Origin: Swaminathania salitolerans
GTDB taxonomy: Bacteria; Pseudomonadota; Alphaproteobacteria; Acetobacterales; Acetobacteraceae
DNA length: 64,000 nt
Direction: 5' to 3'
Assembly: GCF_007988945.1 (NCBI RefSeq)
Contig: NZ_BJVC01000005.1
Span: 124,001 to 188,000 of the forward strand
Shown in pieces: positions 44,594 to 53,487 of this stretch. How positions within the stretch are numbered: position 1 is the stretch's first letter; each line of letters opens with the position of its first letter. Under the pieces are notes generated by a model. That model worked only from the letters and a program-made list of their open reading frames with translations. It did no database searches and had not been told where the DNA came from. Made by a program: the position numbers and the translations under genes.

Positions 44594-44866
44594 TCAGGCC
44601 GAACGGCGTGTTTCCTTGTCGATCTGGGGCATCTCGATGTCGATTTCGAGAACCGAACATCCGTCATTGCCGCCATCGAGCTTGACCTGGACCTTGTCCT
44701 GATCGACCGCGACGTGACGCTTGATCACCTCCAGAATCTCCCGGTGTAACTGACTCACGAGCTCCGAGTTGCCATTGCCCGAGCGTTCATGCGCAAGCAG
44801 GATCTGGAGCCGGTCGCGTGCGACCGAGCTGGTATTGCGTTTGGAGAACAGACCGAACAGGCTCAT
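44594..44866 (-). CDS. minE: cell-division topological factor MinE
   Basis: A 90-residue partner of MinD that makes the Min system oscillate. The N-terminal membrane/MinD-contact part is [20 protein letters not shown] and the MinE core [11 protein letters not shown]. The C-terminal dimer domain is [19 protein letters not shown]. The order on the minus strand is minC, minD, minE. Its start overlaps the minD stop by 4 nt (44863-44866). Confidence 0.97.
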   Translation of the reverse strand: MSLFGLFSKRNTSSVARDRLQILLAHERSGNGNSELVSQLHREILEVIKRHVAVDQDKVQVKLDGGNDGCSVLEIDIEMPQIDKETRRSA

Positions 44867-45678
44867 GCGACCCTCTTCTTGAACAGCCAGTCGAGCAATC
44901 CCTTGCGCTCGAGCGGGATCTGGATTTCCAGCTTCTCACCCTGAAGCCGGCGCGCGGCGTCGAAATAGGCGCGGGCGGGCGCGGATTCCGGATTGGACAA
45001 TGTCACCGGCGCACCGACATTGGAGGCGCGCAGAACCTCCTCGCTCTCGGGGATGATACCGAGGAGGGGGATGGAGAGGATCTCGAGAACGTCCTCGGTA
45101 TTCAGCATTTCGCCGCGTGCCGCCCGGGACGGGTCGTACCGGGTCATGAGCAGGTGTTTTTCCACCTTCTCGCCGTTCTTGGCCCGTTCAGTCGTGCTGT
45201 CGAGCATGCCGATGATCCGGTCGCTGTCGCGCACGGAGCTGACTTCGGGATTGGTGACCACCACGGCGACATCGGCATGATACATGGCCATCTGGGCACC
45301 GCGTTCGATCCCGGCGGGGCTGTCACAGAGAATCCAGTCGAATTTCTCGCGAAGTTCCGCGATCACCTCGGCCACGCCCTCGGCGGTAAGGGCATCCTTG
45401 TCGCGCGTCTGCGAGGCGGGAAGGATCGAGAGCGTCTCGAGCCGCTTGTCGCGGATCAGCGCCTGGGAAAGCTTGGCGTCTCCCTGCACGACATTGATGA
45501 AGTCGAACACCACCCGGCGCTCGGCCCCCATGACCAGATCCAGATTGCGCAGCCCGACATCGAAATCGATGACGACAACGTTCTGGCCCGTGCGCGCGAG
45601 TGCGGCGCCCAGTGCTGCCGTCGAGGTGGTCTTTCCGACCCCGCCCTTACCGGATGTGACTACCAGCACCTTGGCCAT
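44863..45678 (-). CDS. minD: septum-site determining ATPase MinD
   Basis: Membrane-associated ATPase of 271 residues that carries MinC to the cell poles. The deviant Walker A is [11 protein letters not shown], and the A' region is [13 protein letters not shown]. It has [13 protein letters not shown], and the C-terminal amphipathic helix is [13 protein letters not shown]. The ATG at 45678 has GGAG 6 nt upstream; longer in-frame starts add a non-conserved leader. It overlaps minE by 4 nt. Confidence 0.97.
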   Translation of the reverse strand: MAKVLVVTSGKGGVGKTTSTAALGAALARTGQNVVVIDFDVGLRNLDLVMGAERRVVFDFINVVQGDAKLSQALIRDKRLETLSILPASQTRDKDALTAEGVAEVIAELREKFDWILCDSPAGIERGAQMAMYHADVAVVVTNPEVSSVRDSDRIIGMLDSTTERAKNGEKVEKHLLMTRYDPSRAARGEMLNTEDVLEILSIPLLGIIPESEEVLRASNVGAPVTLSNPESAPARAYFDAARRLQGEKLEIQIPLERKGLLDWLFKKRVA

Positions 45679-45789
45679 GTGCGCTCCACCAATTCTTACT
45701 GAACAAACCGCACTCACAACGTGGCGGCTCGCACGATACTACTTTTGAAATGCTTCGTGCCGCAATCTCCCGGCGTCGAATATTTTCAC

Positions 45790-46692
45790 TCAGGCGAGTT
45801 TCGAAACCGTTACCCGTCCGTCCTGCAGGAAAGCCTGGGCGGATTGATCGTGAACGGTCTGATCCATTTCATCCGCGGTCATGTAGAATCCGTCGATCGC
45901 CAGAAGCTCCGCCTGCATCCGCGTCGCAAGGATCCGGGCGCCGGACTGACCGCCGACGCCTGCGATCGCGCGGCCGCGCAGGACGCCATGAACATGGATC
46001 GAACCGCTGGCCATCAGCTCCGCCCCCGAGGCCACGGAGCCGATCACCACGATATCGCCGTCGAGATGCATGACGCTCTGACCCGAGCGGATGGGACGGT
46101 CGAGGAAAAGGGTTTCCGCTTTACGGGACGGATCGTCATAGGCCCCGTCACCGGCGGCGCCGCAAGCTGTCTCGTCGCGCGCCGGATCGTGTCCGTCCGC
46201 GTCGCTTCCGTGCCGGGGCGCTCCGGTTCCGTTTGCGGGAAGCTCGACGGCGCCGCTTGCGCGTCCTCCGTCGAGCTGGACCGGCCAGTCCCACCCTGCG
46301 AGTGCGGGCCAGTCCGGATGGGCCCCCTCGATGCCGATGATATGAATGCCGCGTTCGACCAGAGCCTGCTGCAGCCCCGACAGATCGACGGTCTGCTCGG
46401 AAACCAGGCCGAGATCCAGAATGACCGGCCGCCCCGAGAAGAAGCCCACCGAGTGCGAGATCTGGTGATCGAGCCCAGCCATCCAGTCGGACAGGGGGGC
46501 CTCCGGAGAGAGAACGAGCGCCAGAAACGAACGGCCCCGCGCCCGGATACGCATCGGCGGATTAGGGGTCTGCAGGCCGGGTCCGGAATCGGGTCCAGAG
46601 ACGGGTCCAGCCCCTGTCGCGTGTGCGGCGGCGGGTGCTGCGGCAGGATCGACAACGGGTTCGACAACGTGATCTGACGTCGGGTCTGTCAT
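45790..46692 (-). CDS. minC: septum-site determining protein MinC
   Basis: Inhibitor of FtsZ ring formation, 300 residues. The N-terminal domain has FLALVLSPEAPLSDWMAGLD and a beta/alpha fold, then a long Ala/Gly/Asp-rich linker (about residues 130-190). The C-terminal beta-helix domain is typical: VMHLDGDIVVIGSVASGAEL and SIHVHGVLRGRAIAGV, with ARILATRMQAELLAIDGFYM. The start is ATG 46692; an open frame continues upstream on this strand but does not encode MinC. The Pro/Gly-rich N-terminal tail is unusual. It is followed by minD. Confidence 0.93.
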   Translation of the reverse strand: MTDPTSDHVVEPVVDPAAAPAAAHATGAGPVSGPDSGPGLQTPNPPMRIRARGRSFLALVLSPEAPLSDWMAGLDHQISHSVGFFSGRPVILDLGLVSEQTVDLSGLQQALVERGIHIIGIEGAHPDWPALAGWDWPVQLDGGRASGAVELPANGTGAPRHGSDADGHDPARDETACGAAGDGAYDDPSRKAETLFLDRPIRSGQSVMHLDGDIVVIGSVASGAELMASGSIHVHGVLRGRAIAGVGGQSGARILATRMQAELLAIDGFYMTADEMDQTVHDQSAQAFLQDGRVTVSKLA

Positions 46693-46791
46693 GGTCTGGA
46701 AACGCTCTGAAGTCGCGGGAGAGAAGAAATGAAACGGCGGGGCTGTGCAGCTCTCTTGCCTCGTCACCTGACAGACGATTAAGAATGCTCC

Positions 46792-47460
46792 ATGCGCATT
46801 CTGTACCATCTGCCGCTCTCGCCGCAAAGCCGTCAGGTCAGGCTCGTCCTTGCCGAGAAGCGTCTGCCCTACGAACCCAAGACCGAGAAGATCTGGGAAA
46901 ACCGTCCGGAATATCTCGCGCTCAACCCCGCCGGGGACGTGCCGCTCCTCGTGGAGGAAAACGGGCTCTCGATTCCGAATGCCTGGGTGATCTGCGAGTA
47001 TCTCGAGGAAGCCTATCCCGATGTGCCCCTTCTCGGGCGGACGCTTGCCGAGCGTGTCGAGGTCAGGCGTCTCATGGCGTGGTTCGACGGCAAGTTCGGG
47101 CATGAGGTTTCGCGCAATCTTCTGGGCGAGAAGGTGGACAAGCGTCTGGCGGGACGCGGAAACCCCGACGGAACCGCCTTGCGAGCCGGATATGCCAATA
47201 TGCGCTTTCACCTCGATTATATCGGGTGGCTCGCCGAAACGCGGGCCTGGCTCGCGGGGAACATGCTGTCGATCGCCGATTTCGCGGCAGCCGCGCATCT
47301 CTCCTGTCTCGATTTCATCGGTGATATCGACTGGTCCAAGGCGCCTGCCGCGAAGGACTGGTATGCGCGCATGAAGTCCCGGCCGAGCTTTCGTTCCCTC
47401 CTCAACGACCGGGTGAACGGTTTCACCCCGCCCGCGTATTATGCCGATCTCGATTTCTGA
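46792..47460 (+). CDS. glutathione S-transferase family protein
   Basis: A 222-residue GST. The N-terminal thioredoxin fold starts YHLPLSPQSRQVRLVLAEK, has the cis-proline LNPAGDVPLL and the glutathione contact SIPNAWVICEYLEE (about 60-73). The helical C-terminus holds LSIADFAAAAHLSCLDFI. It conjugates or reduces with glutathione; specific substrate unknown. It is divergent from minC. The FAD protein starts at the base after its stop, so they are probably co-transcribed. Confidence 0.92.
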   Translation: MRILYHLPLSPQSRQVRLVLAEKRLPYEPKTEKIWENRPEYLALNPAGDVPLLVEENGLSIPNAWVICEYLEEAYPDVPLLGRTLAERVEVRRLMAWFDGKFGHEVSRNLLGEKVDKRLAGRGNPDGTALRAGYANMRFHLDYIGWLAETRAWLAGNMLSIADFAAAAHLSCLDFIGDIDWSKAPAAKDWYARMKSRPSFRSLLNDRVNGFTPPAYYADLDF

Positions 47461-48699
47461 ATGAGCGCGCCTGACGATGCCGCCATGCATGGCGCCCGCA
47501 GGCACGATGCTCACGGGTACGATGCTGTCGTGCACGATGCCGTCGTGCTTGGGGCTGGTGCCGCCGGATTGATGGCGGCTGCGACCGCGAGCCGGGCGGG
47601 CGCATCCGTCGTCGTGATCGATCATGCCCCCGAAGCCGGACGCAAGATCCTGATCTCGGGCGGCGGTCGCTGCAATTTCACCAATCTCGACACGCGCGCC
47701 GAGAATTTTCTCTCGGCGAACCGGCATTTCATGCGCTCCGCGCTCGCCGGTTACACGCCCCGCGATTTTCTCGCACTCGTCGAGCGTCATCGCATCGCAT
47801 GGCAGGAAAAGGCGGCCGGACAGCTCTTCTGCGCGGGTTCGGCCCGGGAAATCGTCTCGATGCTTCTTCTCGAGGCGCGAGCCTGCCATCTGCAGCTCGG
47901 GACGCGGATCACGGGGCTTACGCATGACGGGACGTTCTGCGTGGAGACCGATCGGGGCGTTTTCCGTGCCCGCTGCGTGGTTCTGGCCACGGGCGGTCTC
48001 TCGATTCCCAAGCTCGGCGCGACCGATCTCTCCCTCCGGCTCGCGCGGCAGTTCGGGCTTGCGGTCGTTCCTCCGGCACCGGCTCTGGTCCCCCTGCTTC
48101 TCGAGACGCCCTTGCCCGATCTGGCGGGCGTCTCGCTTCCCGTGCGGACGCAGTTCGGCAAGCATGGCTTTACCGATGGCATGGTGTTCACCCATCGCGG
48201 TCTCTCCGGTCCCGCGATCCTGCAGATATCGTCCTATCTCGACGCGGCAGCCGACGGGATGCGTATCGACATGCTCCCGGGGACGGATGCGCGTGCGCAT
48301 CTTCTCGCCGTCAAGCGCAGCCGTCCCCGCGCCGAGCCTCCTGCGCTGCTCGGCGCGCTGCCCCAGCGTCTTGCGCGCCATCTGATCGGACAGTCTTTGG
48401 GTGAGGACGCAGGCACGCTCGCCAATCTGCAGGACCGGCGTATCGCCGCCCTGGCCGGAATGCTGAGTGAATGGAAACCGGCCATCGCCGGAAACGAGGG
48501 CTACGCCAAGGCCGAAGTCATGCGCGGGGGGATCGATACGCGCGCCCTGTCTTCGCGGACCATGGAAGCGCGCGACGTTCCCGGTCTCTACGCGGTGGGC
48601 GAGGCGGTTGATGTTACCGGATGGCTCGGCGGGTATAATTTCCAGTGGGCCTGGTCGAGCGGCTATGCCGCCGGACGGGCCATAGCCGCACGGTCCTGA
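47461..48699 (+). CDS. BaiN/RdsA-family NAD(P)/FAD-dependent oxidoreductase
   Basis: A 412-residue flavoprotein of the HI0933/BaiN family. The FAD motif is VVLGAGAAGLMAAATASRAG, then GRKILISGGGRCNFTN, a family signature. Further features are GLSIPKLGATD, MVFTHRGLSGPAILQ and the C-terminal FAD motif GLYAVGEAVDVTGWLGGYN. Physiological reaction is unknown (some members act on bile acids or sulfur compounds). It starts right after the GST stop. The first about 25 residues (DAHGYDAVVHDAV) are an oddly repetitive lead-in from tandem CACGATGC-type DNA, so the true start may lie later. Confidence 0.92.
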   Translation: MSAPDDAAMHGARRHDAHGYDAVVHDAVVLGAGAAGLMAAATASRAGASVVVIDHAPEAGRKILISGGGRCNFTNLDTRAENFLSANRHFMRSALAGYTPRDFLALVERHRIAWQEKAAGQLFCAGSAREIVSMLLLEARACHLQLGTRITGLTHDGTFCVETDRGVFRARCVVLATGGLSIPKLGATDLSLRLARQFGLAVVPPAPALVPLLLETPLPDLAGVSLPVRTQFGKHGFTDGMVFTHRGLSGPAILQISSYLDAAADGMRIDMLPGTDARAHLLAVKRSRPRAEPPALLGALPQRLARHLIGQSLGEDAGTLANLQDRRIAALAGMLSEWKPAIAGNEGYAKAEVMRGGIDTRALSSRTMEARDVPGLYAVGEAVDVTGWLGGYNFQWAWSSGYAAGRAIAARS

Positions 48700-48889
48700 C
48701 CCCCGGAGCGGTCCTTCGCGTCATCGCGAGGGATCGTCCTGCCCGCGTCGTCCGGAAGCGCCGCCGGGAAATGCCGGTACGCGATACGGGGGAGGAAATG
48801 ACGAACCCGGGCGCTCGTGATGCGTCTTGGCAAGAAGACCGGCGTGCAAGGCGCGTCGTGACTGTCTTGCATCCGGGGAGAGGAAACCG

Positions 48890-49414
48890 ATGACGAAATG
48901 TGTGGCCATACTGGCGACGAACGGTGTCGAGGCATGTGAGCTCGCCGAGCCGCGCAAGGCGCTCGAGGCGGCGGGGATCCGGACCGTTCTCGTCGCTCCC
49001 GAAAAGGGGACGATCCGCGCCATGGAGGCGGATGTGAATCCCGCAGGTACTTTTACGGTCGATGCCACGATCGGAGATGCCGCGGACATGGCGTTCGATG
49101 GCGTGATCCTTCCCGGTGGAACGACCAATCCCGACGCGCTTCGCATGAACGAGGCCGCCGTCGCTTTCCTGCGGGGGTTCGTCTCCGAGGGCAAGCCGAT
49201 CGCCAGCATCTGCCATGGCGCATGGACTCTGATCGAGGCCGGCGGGGTCAAGGGCAGGACCCTGACCTCATGGCCCTCGCTCCAGACGGATCTGATCAAT
49301 GCGGGCGGTACATGGGTCGATCGTGCCGTTGTCGTGGACAGGAACCTCGTCACGTCGCGCTGTCCGGACGATCTGCCCGGATTCTGCGAAGCAGTGCTCG
49401 CCCAGTATGGCTGA
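48890..49414 (+). CDS. DJ-1/PfpI-family protein (YhbO-like)
   Basis: A 174-residue class-I glutamine-amidotransferase-like protein. The nucleophile elbow is ASICHGAWTLIEA, with Glu in LVAPEKG and the late Asp-rich segment LVTSRCPDDLPGFC. The start MTKCVAILATNGVEACELA is usual for the YhbO/PfpI stress-protein type, which has been linked to protein deglycation/chaperone activity. ATG 48890 follows GGAGAGG. Exact activity is unproven. It may complement the deglycation pair at 21.6-22.9 kb. Confidence 0.92.
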   Translation: MTKCVAILATNGVEACELAEPRKALEAAGIRTVLVAPEKGTIRAMEADVNPAGTFTVDATIGDAADMAFDGVILPGGTTNPDALRMNEAAVAFLRGFVSEGKPIASICHGAWTLIEAGGVKGRTLTSWPSLQTDLINAGGTWVDRAVVVDRNLVTSRCPDDLPGFCEAVLAQYG

Positions 49415-49473
49415 CCCTCATGCGCGATGAGGCATCGCGCATTCTTACCCGGAACAAGCAGGAATCGACTTCC

Positions 49474-49716
49474 ATGACGCAGAATCTTTCCCGAGTCAGG
49501 GCAATCGGCGGTCTCGCCGGACTTCTCTTCCTCGCCGCCTGCGAGGGAACGGCCGCGCCGGGGCCGACACCGCCTGGCACGCAGGTGGTCGGCTACGGCT
49601 ATACCTGCAAGGCTGGCATCTATACCTGCAAGATGCCGACCCAGGTGCCTCTGGGCAATCCCTGTTCCTGCCCGGGAATCGGTGCGGCCTCCTATGGAAA
49701 CATCCATCAGCCCTGA
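49474..49716 (+). CDS. small Cys-rich lipoprotein
   Basis: An 80-residue predicted lipoprotein. The ATG at 49474 has AGGA about 9 nt upstream; an ATG at 49420 would extend it by 18 residues. The signal is LAGLLFLAACEG. The mature part holds YGYTCKAGIYTCKMPTQVPL and then NPCSCPGIG, so four cysteines after the lipid Cys, possibly forming disulfides. Only lipoprotein features are visible; the family is unknown. A terminator follows. Confidence 0.75.
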   Translation: MTQNLSRVRAIGGLAGLLFLAACEGTAAPGPTPPGTQVVGYGYTCKAGIYTCKMPTQVPLGNPCSCPGIGAASYGNIHQP

Positions 49717-49753
49717 GGCTGAAGGACGCTTCCGCAAGGTCTTGCGAGCACGG

Positions 49754-49778
49754 GGAAAGCCGACGGGGGCGGCTTTCC
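49754..49778 (+). terminator. rho-independent-type terminator after the small lipoprotein
   Basis: GGAAAGCC (49754-49761) pairs with GGCTTTCC (49771-49778) around a 9-nt loop, followed by TTATTCCTATTTTG. It lies 37 nt past the lipoprotein stop and about 45 nt before rmuC. Confidence 0.85.
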
Positions 49779-49824
49779 TTATTCCTATTTTGTTCTTATA
49801 GACGGAACAAAGAGGGAGTCGCGT

Positions 49825-51057
49825 GTGTCGCCTGATTTCATGAGTGTTTTTCCCTGGCTCGTCACCGTCATGGCGCTGGCCAGCGCATTGTTCTTCTGGT
49901 CGCGCCTGTCGCGCAGGGCGGCTGACCGCGATCTTCTTTCGCGCATCTATATCCTGCTCGAGCGGGAGGCGGCCGGGCGGGCCGCAGATCTGGATTTCCA
50001 GAGAAACGCCCTGTACGAAACGGAGCGGTCGCTCGGCGCGCGCATCGAGCAGCAGCGCGGCGACCATGCCGAGCGTCTCGCGACGCTCGGTCATCGCCTG
50101 ACCCGGGATCTGGCCGAAGCGCGTCTTGCCCAGAGCGAGGCGCTGCGCGACATGATGAAGGAGAACGCGGAGCAGCTGGCGCAGATACGCGCATCGGTCA
50201 GCGAACAGCTTCATCTTACGGTCGAAAAACAGATGCAGACCTCGTTCCAGCGCGTCGTAGAGCAATTCTCGGCCATGCAGAAGGCGATCGGGGAGGTCTC
50301 GGCGGTGACTGCCCAGATCGGCGATCTCAAACGCCTTTTCGGGAACGTCAGGACGCGCGGCGGATGGGGCGAGGCGCAGCTGCGCGCCATACTCGACGAC
50401 ATCCTTCCTGCCGGATCCTATGACAGCAATTTCCGGATCGGCGATGGCGGGGAGAGCGTCGAATTCGCCCTGCGCATGCCGGTGCGCAGCACGGTGCCGC
50501 CTCGTCTGGCGATCGACAGCAAGTTCCCGACAGAGGCCTATGAGCGGCTGATCGATGCCGCTGACCGCGCCGATCCGGGCGCGGAACGCATCGCCCGGCG
50601 CTCTCTCGAGAATGCGGTACGGCTCGAGGCGCGGAAGGTGTCTGAGAAATACATCCATCCGCCGCTAACCGTCGAGTTCGCCGTGCTCTATCTGCCCACG
50701 GACGGGCTCTATATGGAGGTGGCGCGTATCCCCGGCCTGATCGACGAGGTCGGTCGGCTTCACCGGGTCATCGTCATGGGGCCGTCCCTGATGCCCGCGT
50801 TGCTGCGCACGGTTCATCTCGGATATGTCACCCTGGCGCTCGAGGAGCGGACCGACGCGATTGCCCGGCTTCTGGGCCTGACACGACAGGAAATGCTGCG
50901 CATGGATGCCGTGCTCGACAAGCTGGCACGCGGCGCGGGTGCCATGAGCAACACGATCGAGGAAGCGCGCCGCCGCACGCGGGTATTGGGACGCAGATTA
51001 CGGGGTCTGGACGGGCATCACGACAGCGAGGACCCGGAAACCCCCGACGAGCTTTAA
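49825..51057 (+). CDS. rmuC: DNA recombination protein RmuC
   Basis: A 410-residue protein linked to limiting DNA inversions. An N-terminal membrane segment (WLVTVMALASALFFWSRL) is followed by a coiled coil (about 60-140). The conserved nuclease-like core starts GNVRTRGGWGEAQLRAILDD and has AIDSKFPTEAYERLIDA, IHPPLTVEFAVLYLPTDGLY and RVIVMGPSLMPALLRTVHLG. The start GTG 49825 has AGAGGGAG 6 nt upstream. It sits between a terminator and a response regulator. Confidence 0.94.
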   Translation: MSPDFMSVFPWLVTVMALASALFFWSRLSRRAADRDLLSRIYILLEREAAGRAADLDFQRNALYETERSLGARIEQQRGDHAERLATLGHRLTRDLAEARLAQSEALRDMMKENAEQLAQIRASVSEQLHLTVEKQMQTSFQRVVEQFSAMQKAIGEVSAVTAQIGDLKRLFGNVRTRGGWGEAQLRAILDDILPAGSYDSNFRIGDGGESVEFALRMPVRSTVPPRLAIDSKFPTEAYERLIDAADRADPGAERIARRSLENAVRLEARKVSEKYIHPPLTVEFAVLYLPTDGLYMEVARIPGLIDEVGRLHRVIVMGPSLMPALLRTVHLGYVTLALEERTDAIARLLGLTRQEMLRMDAVLDKLARGAGAMSNTIEEARRRTRVLGRRLRGLDGHHDSEDPETPDEL

Positions 51058-51104
51058 TCCGATTTTACTATCGAATTCTTGCGAGTTTGGGCACAGAGAC
51101 GGTC

Positions 51105-51830
51105 ATGACAACGGATACCGGCTTCTCTTCTGCATCGAGCGAAACCCCGACCAGGGCACGGCTTCTGTTTGTCGAGGATGACGACACCCTCGCGCGCGAG
51201 GTCGTCGAGGAGCTGACGGCACGCGGTTTTTCCGTAAGCCACGCATCGAACGGTCAGGCCGGGCTGGAAGCCGCGATCCGCGAATCCTACGATCTCATGG
51301 TGCTCGACCGGATGCTTCCCCTGCTGGACGGGCTGAGCGTGATCGAGACCCTCCGCAGCCAGAACGTGCAGGCACCTGTTCTCGTCCTTTCGGCGCTCTC
51401 GGCCGTGGACGATCGCGTAACCGGGCTCAAGGCAGGCGGGGACGATTACCTCACCAAGCCTTTCGCGATGGACGAACTCGTGGCGCGGATCGAGGCGCTC
51501 TTGCGCCGGCCCAACGATACGCGCGCGACCACCCTGCGCGTCGGACCGCTCTCGATGGATCTGATCGATCGTACGGTCACCCGCGACGGGCGCGAGATCG
51601 AGCTGCTCCCCCGGGAGTTCCGGCTGCTCGAATATCTGATGCGTCGCCCCAATCAGGTGCTCACCCGCACCATGCTTCTCGAGGATGTCTGGAATTACCG
51701 CTTCATTCCGCAGACCAATCTGGTGGACGTGCATATCGGCAAGCTGCGTCGCAAGGTGGACGCGACAGGGGAGACGCCCCTGATCCAGAGCATTCGCGGG
51801 TCCGGGTTCATGTTGCGTGTCCAGACCTGA
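51105..51830 (+). CDS. OmpR-family response regulator of the efflux locus
   Basis: Response regulator of 241 residues. The receiver has the acidic FVEDDDTLA, the phospho-Asp in DLMVLDRMLPLLDG, Ser in LVLSALSAVDD and Lys in YLTKPFAMDEL. The winged helix has REFRLLEYLMRRPNQVLTR and NLVDVHIGKLRRKV. ATG 51105 is preferred over TTG 51087. Its kinase overlaps it by 14 nt. Its location ahead of the RND efflux genes suggests it controls them; no direct proof. Confidence 0.94.
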   Translation: MTTDTGFSSASSETPTRARLLFVEDDDTLAREVVEELTARGFSVSHASNGQAGLEAAIRESYDLMVLDRMLPLLDGLSVIETLRSQNVQAPVLVLSALSAVDDRVTGLKAGGDDYLTKPFAMDELVARIEALLRRPNDTRATTLRVGPLSMDLIDRTVTRDGREIELLPREFRLLEYLMRRPNQVLTRTMLLEDVWNYRFIPQTNLVDVHIGKLRRKVDATGETPLIQSIRGSGFMLRVQT

Positions 51831-53247
51831 CAACCCGCGTTTCGGCGTCCTCCGGACAGCCACCTTCCGGCTGACACTGGCTTTCGTGGCAGCGATCATC
51901 GGAGGCATGATCCTCCAGATCGTCCTGCTCTTCGTGCAGATGACGCATTTCGAGTCGGCCCGTTCGAGTGCGATCCTGCATCGCGAGGCCGATATCCTCG
52001 TGCAGGAGACGCCCCAGCATCTGGAATACCAGGTGCGCGAGCGCGCGACCAACGATCTCAGGGTTGTCATCAACTGGGTGGGGCTGTTCGACGGTCACTA
52101 TCATCATATTGCCGGCGATCTGAAAACCTGGCCCGAGGGGCTGCGCGTGGATGGCAAGGTGCATCGTCTCACCCTCTCTCCGGGAGATGACCTTCCTTAC
52201 GAGATGCGGTTTCTGGCCGTCCGGGTGAGGGGCGGGCGGATTCTCGTTCTCGCCCATTCGCTGCATCTCCTGTCCGAGCTGCAATACATGATCCGTCGTG
52301 GCGCGCTTCTCTCGGTCTTTCCCATCGTCGTCTTCGCGCTCCTGACCGGCGTGGTGCTGAGTCACCGGGCGCTGGCCCGGGTCAAGACCATGCATGAGGC
52401 GATCGACCGGATCATGCAGGGCGACGTGCACGAACGTCTGCCCGCCGCCAGGGAGCGGGACGAGCTCGAGCGTCTCGCTGGCTCGGTCAATCGTATGCTG
52501 GATCGTCTCGAGCATCTCATGGACGAGGTGCGCGACGTGGGCAATGATATCGCGCACGATCTCAGAACGCCTCTGTCCCGCGTGCGCGCGCGGCTGGAGC
52601 GGGCGACCTCGAGCCCGCATGACGCCGATCACCTGAATGCGGTGATCGAGCGGGCCACCCAGGATCTCGATCAGTGCTTTTCCGTCATCACGGCCTTGCT
52701 GCGTATCGGCGAGATCGAGAATGGTCGGCGCCGTGCGGGATTTGCCCTTGTCGATCTGACCGATCTGGTCGCCGATATCGTGGATCTCTACGAACCGATC
52801 GCCGAGACGAACGGTCTGGTGCTGGAGAACGCCATGCCCATCGACGGGCCTCTCGTGGTGTTCGGCGACCGGGATCTGCTGATCGAGGTTCTGGCCAATC
52901 TTCTGGACAACGCGATGAAGTTTACACCCCAGGGTGGACGTGTCACTGTTTCGGCGGAGTCGGGGCCGGGGGCAATCCATCTGAGGGTCTGCGATACCGG
53001 GATCGGCATCCCCGATGCCGAGCGCGACGCGGTTCTCGGGCGTTTCTACCGGTCCGACAAAAGCAGGCATGTGCCGGGCAGCGGTCTCGGTCTCAGCCTC
53101 GTCATGGCAATCCTGAGGCTGCACGCTGCGGAACTCGCGATCCTGACAGGGCCGGGAGAGGGCGACCTGCCGGGATGCTGTTTCGATATGCGCTTTGCTT
53201 TCCCTGTCGGGGCCGAGACGGCGCGTATCGAGGGGTATGGAACTTAA
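51817..53247 (+). CDS. sensor histidine kinase of the efflux locus
   Basis: Membrane histidine kinase of 476 residues with two spans (ATFRLTLAFVAAIIGGMILQ; LSVFPIVVFALLTGVVLS) that flank a periplasmic sensor region. A HAMP domain follows (SHRALARVKTMHEAIDRIM). The HisKA site is GNDIAHDLRTPLSRVRARLE, and the ATPase boxes are NLLDNAMKFTPQG, VCDTGIGIPD and PGSGLGLSLVMAIL. The GTG start at 51817 overlaps the regulator stop by 14 nt. It is the partner of the upstream regulator. Confidence 0.94.
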   Translation: MSRPDNPRFGVLRTATFRLTLAFVAAIIGGMILQIVLLFVQMTHFESARSSAILHREADILVQETPQHLEYQVRERATNDLRVVINWVGLFDGHYHHIAGDLKTWPEGLRVDGKVHRLTLSPGDDLPYEMRFLAVRVRGGRILVLAHSLHLLSELQYMIRRGALLSVFPIVVFALLTGVVLSHRALARVKTMHEAIDRIMQGDVHERLPAARERDELERLAGSVNRMLDRLEHLMDEVRDVGNDIAHDLRTPLSRVRARLERATSSPHDADHLNAVIERATQDLDQCFSVITALLRIGEIENGRRRAGFALVDLTDLVADIVDLYEPIAETNGLVLENAMPIDGPLVVFGDRDLLIEVLANLLDNAMKFTPQGGRVTVSAESGPGAIHLRVCDTGIGIPDAERDAVLGRFYRSDKSRHVPGSGLGLSLVMAILRLHAAELAILTGPGEGDLPGCCFDMRFAFPVGAETARIEGYGT

Positions 53248-53487
53248 AAGGAAATTTCCTTGTCGGATCTTGGCGGTCCTGTATCTCTGACCGTGATCGC
53301 GAAAAGGACCGACCCGGATTGAGACGCTGCGCGCCCGTCCGGGGCGTCAGCCCGGGCGTAGCGCAATCCGGGCTGCGCCATCGGGACCAGGAAGTGCGGA
53401 TTTCCGGTCCGGATGCCGGATCCGGGCGCAGATGGCGGGATCGTATGCGAGGATGGGAGATGTCATGAGAGGGTGCAGGTGCGCTGA

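Noticed and set aside
45790-48381. An 863-residue minus-strand frame continuing upstream of minC
   Set aside because: Only the final 300 codons encode MinC. The upstream part is antisense to the GST and FAD-protein genes, whose motifs are certain.
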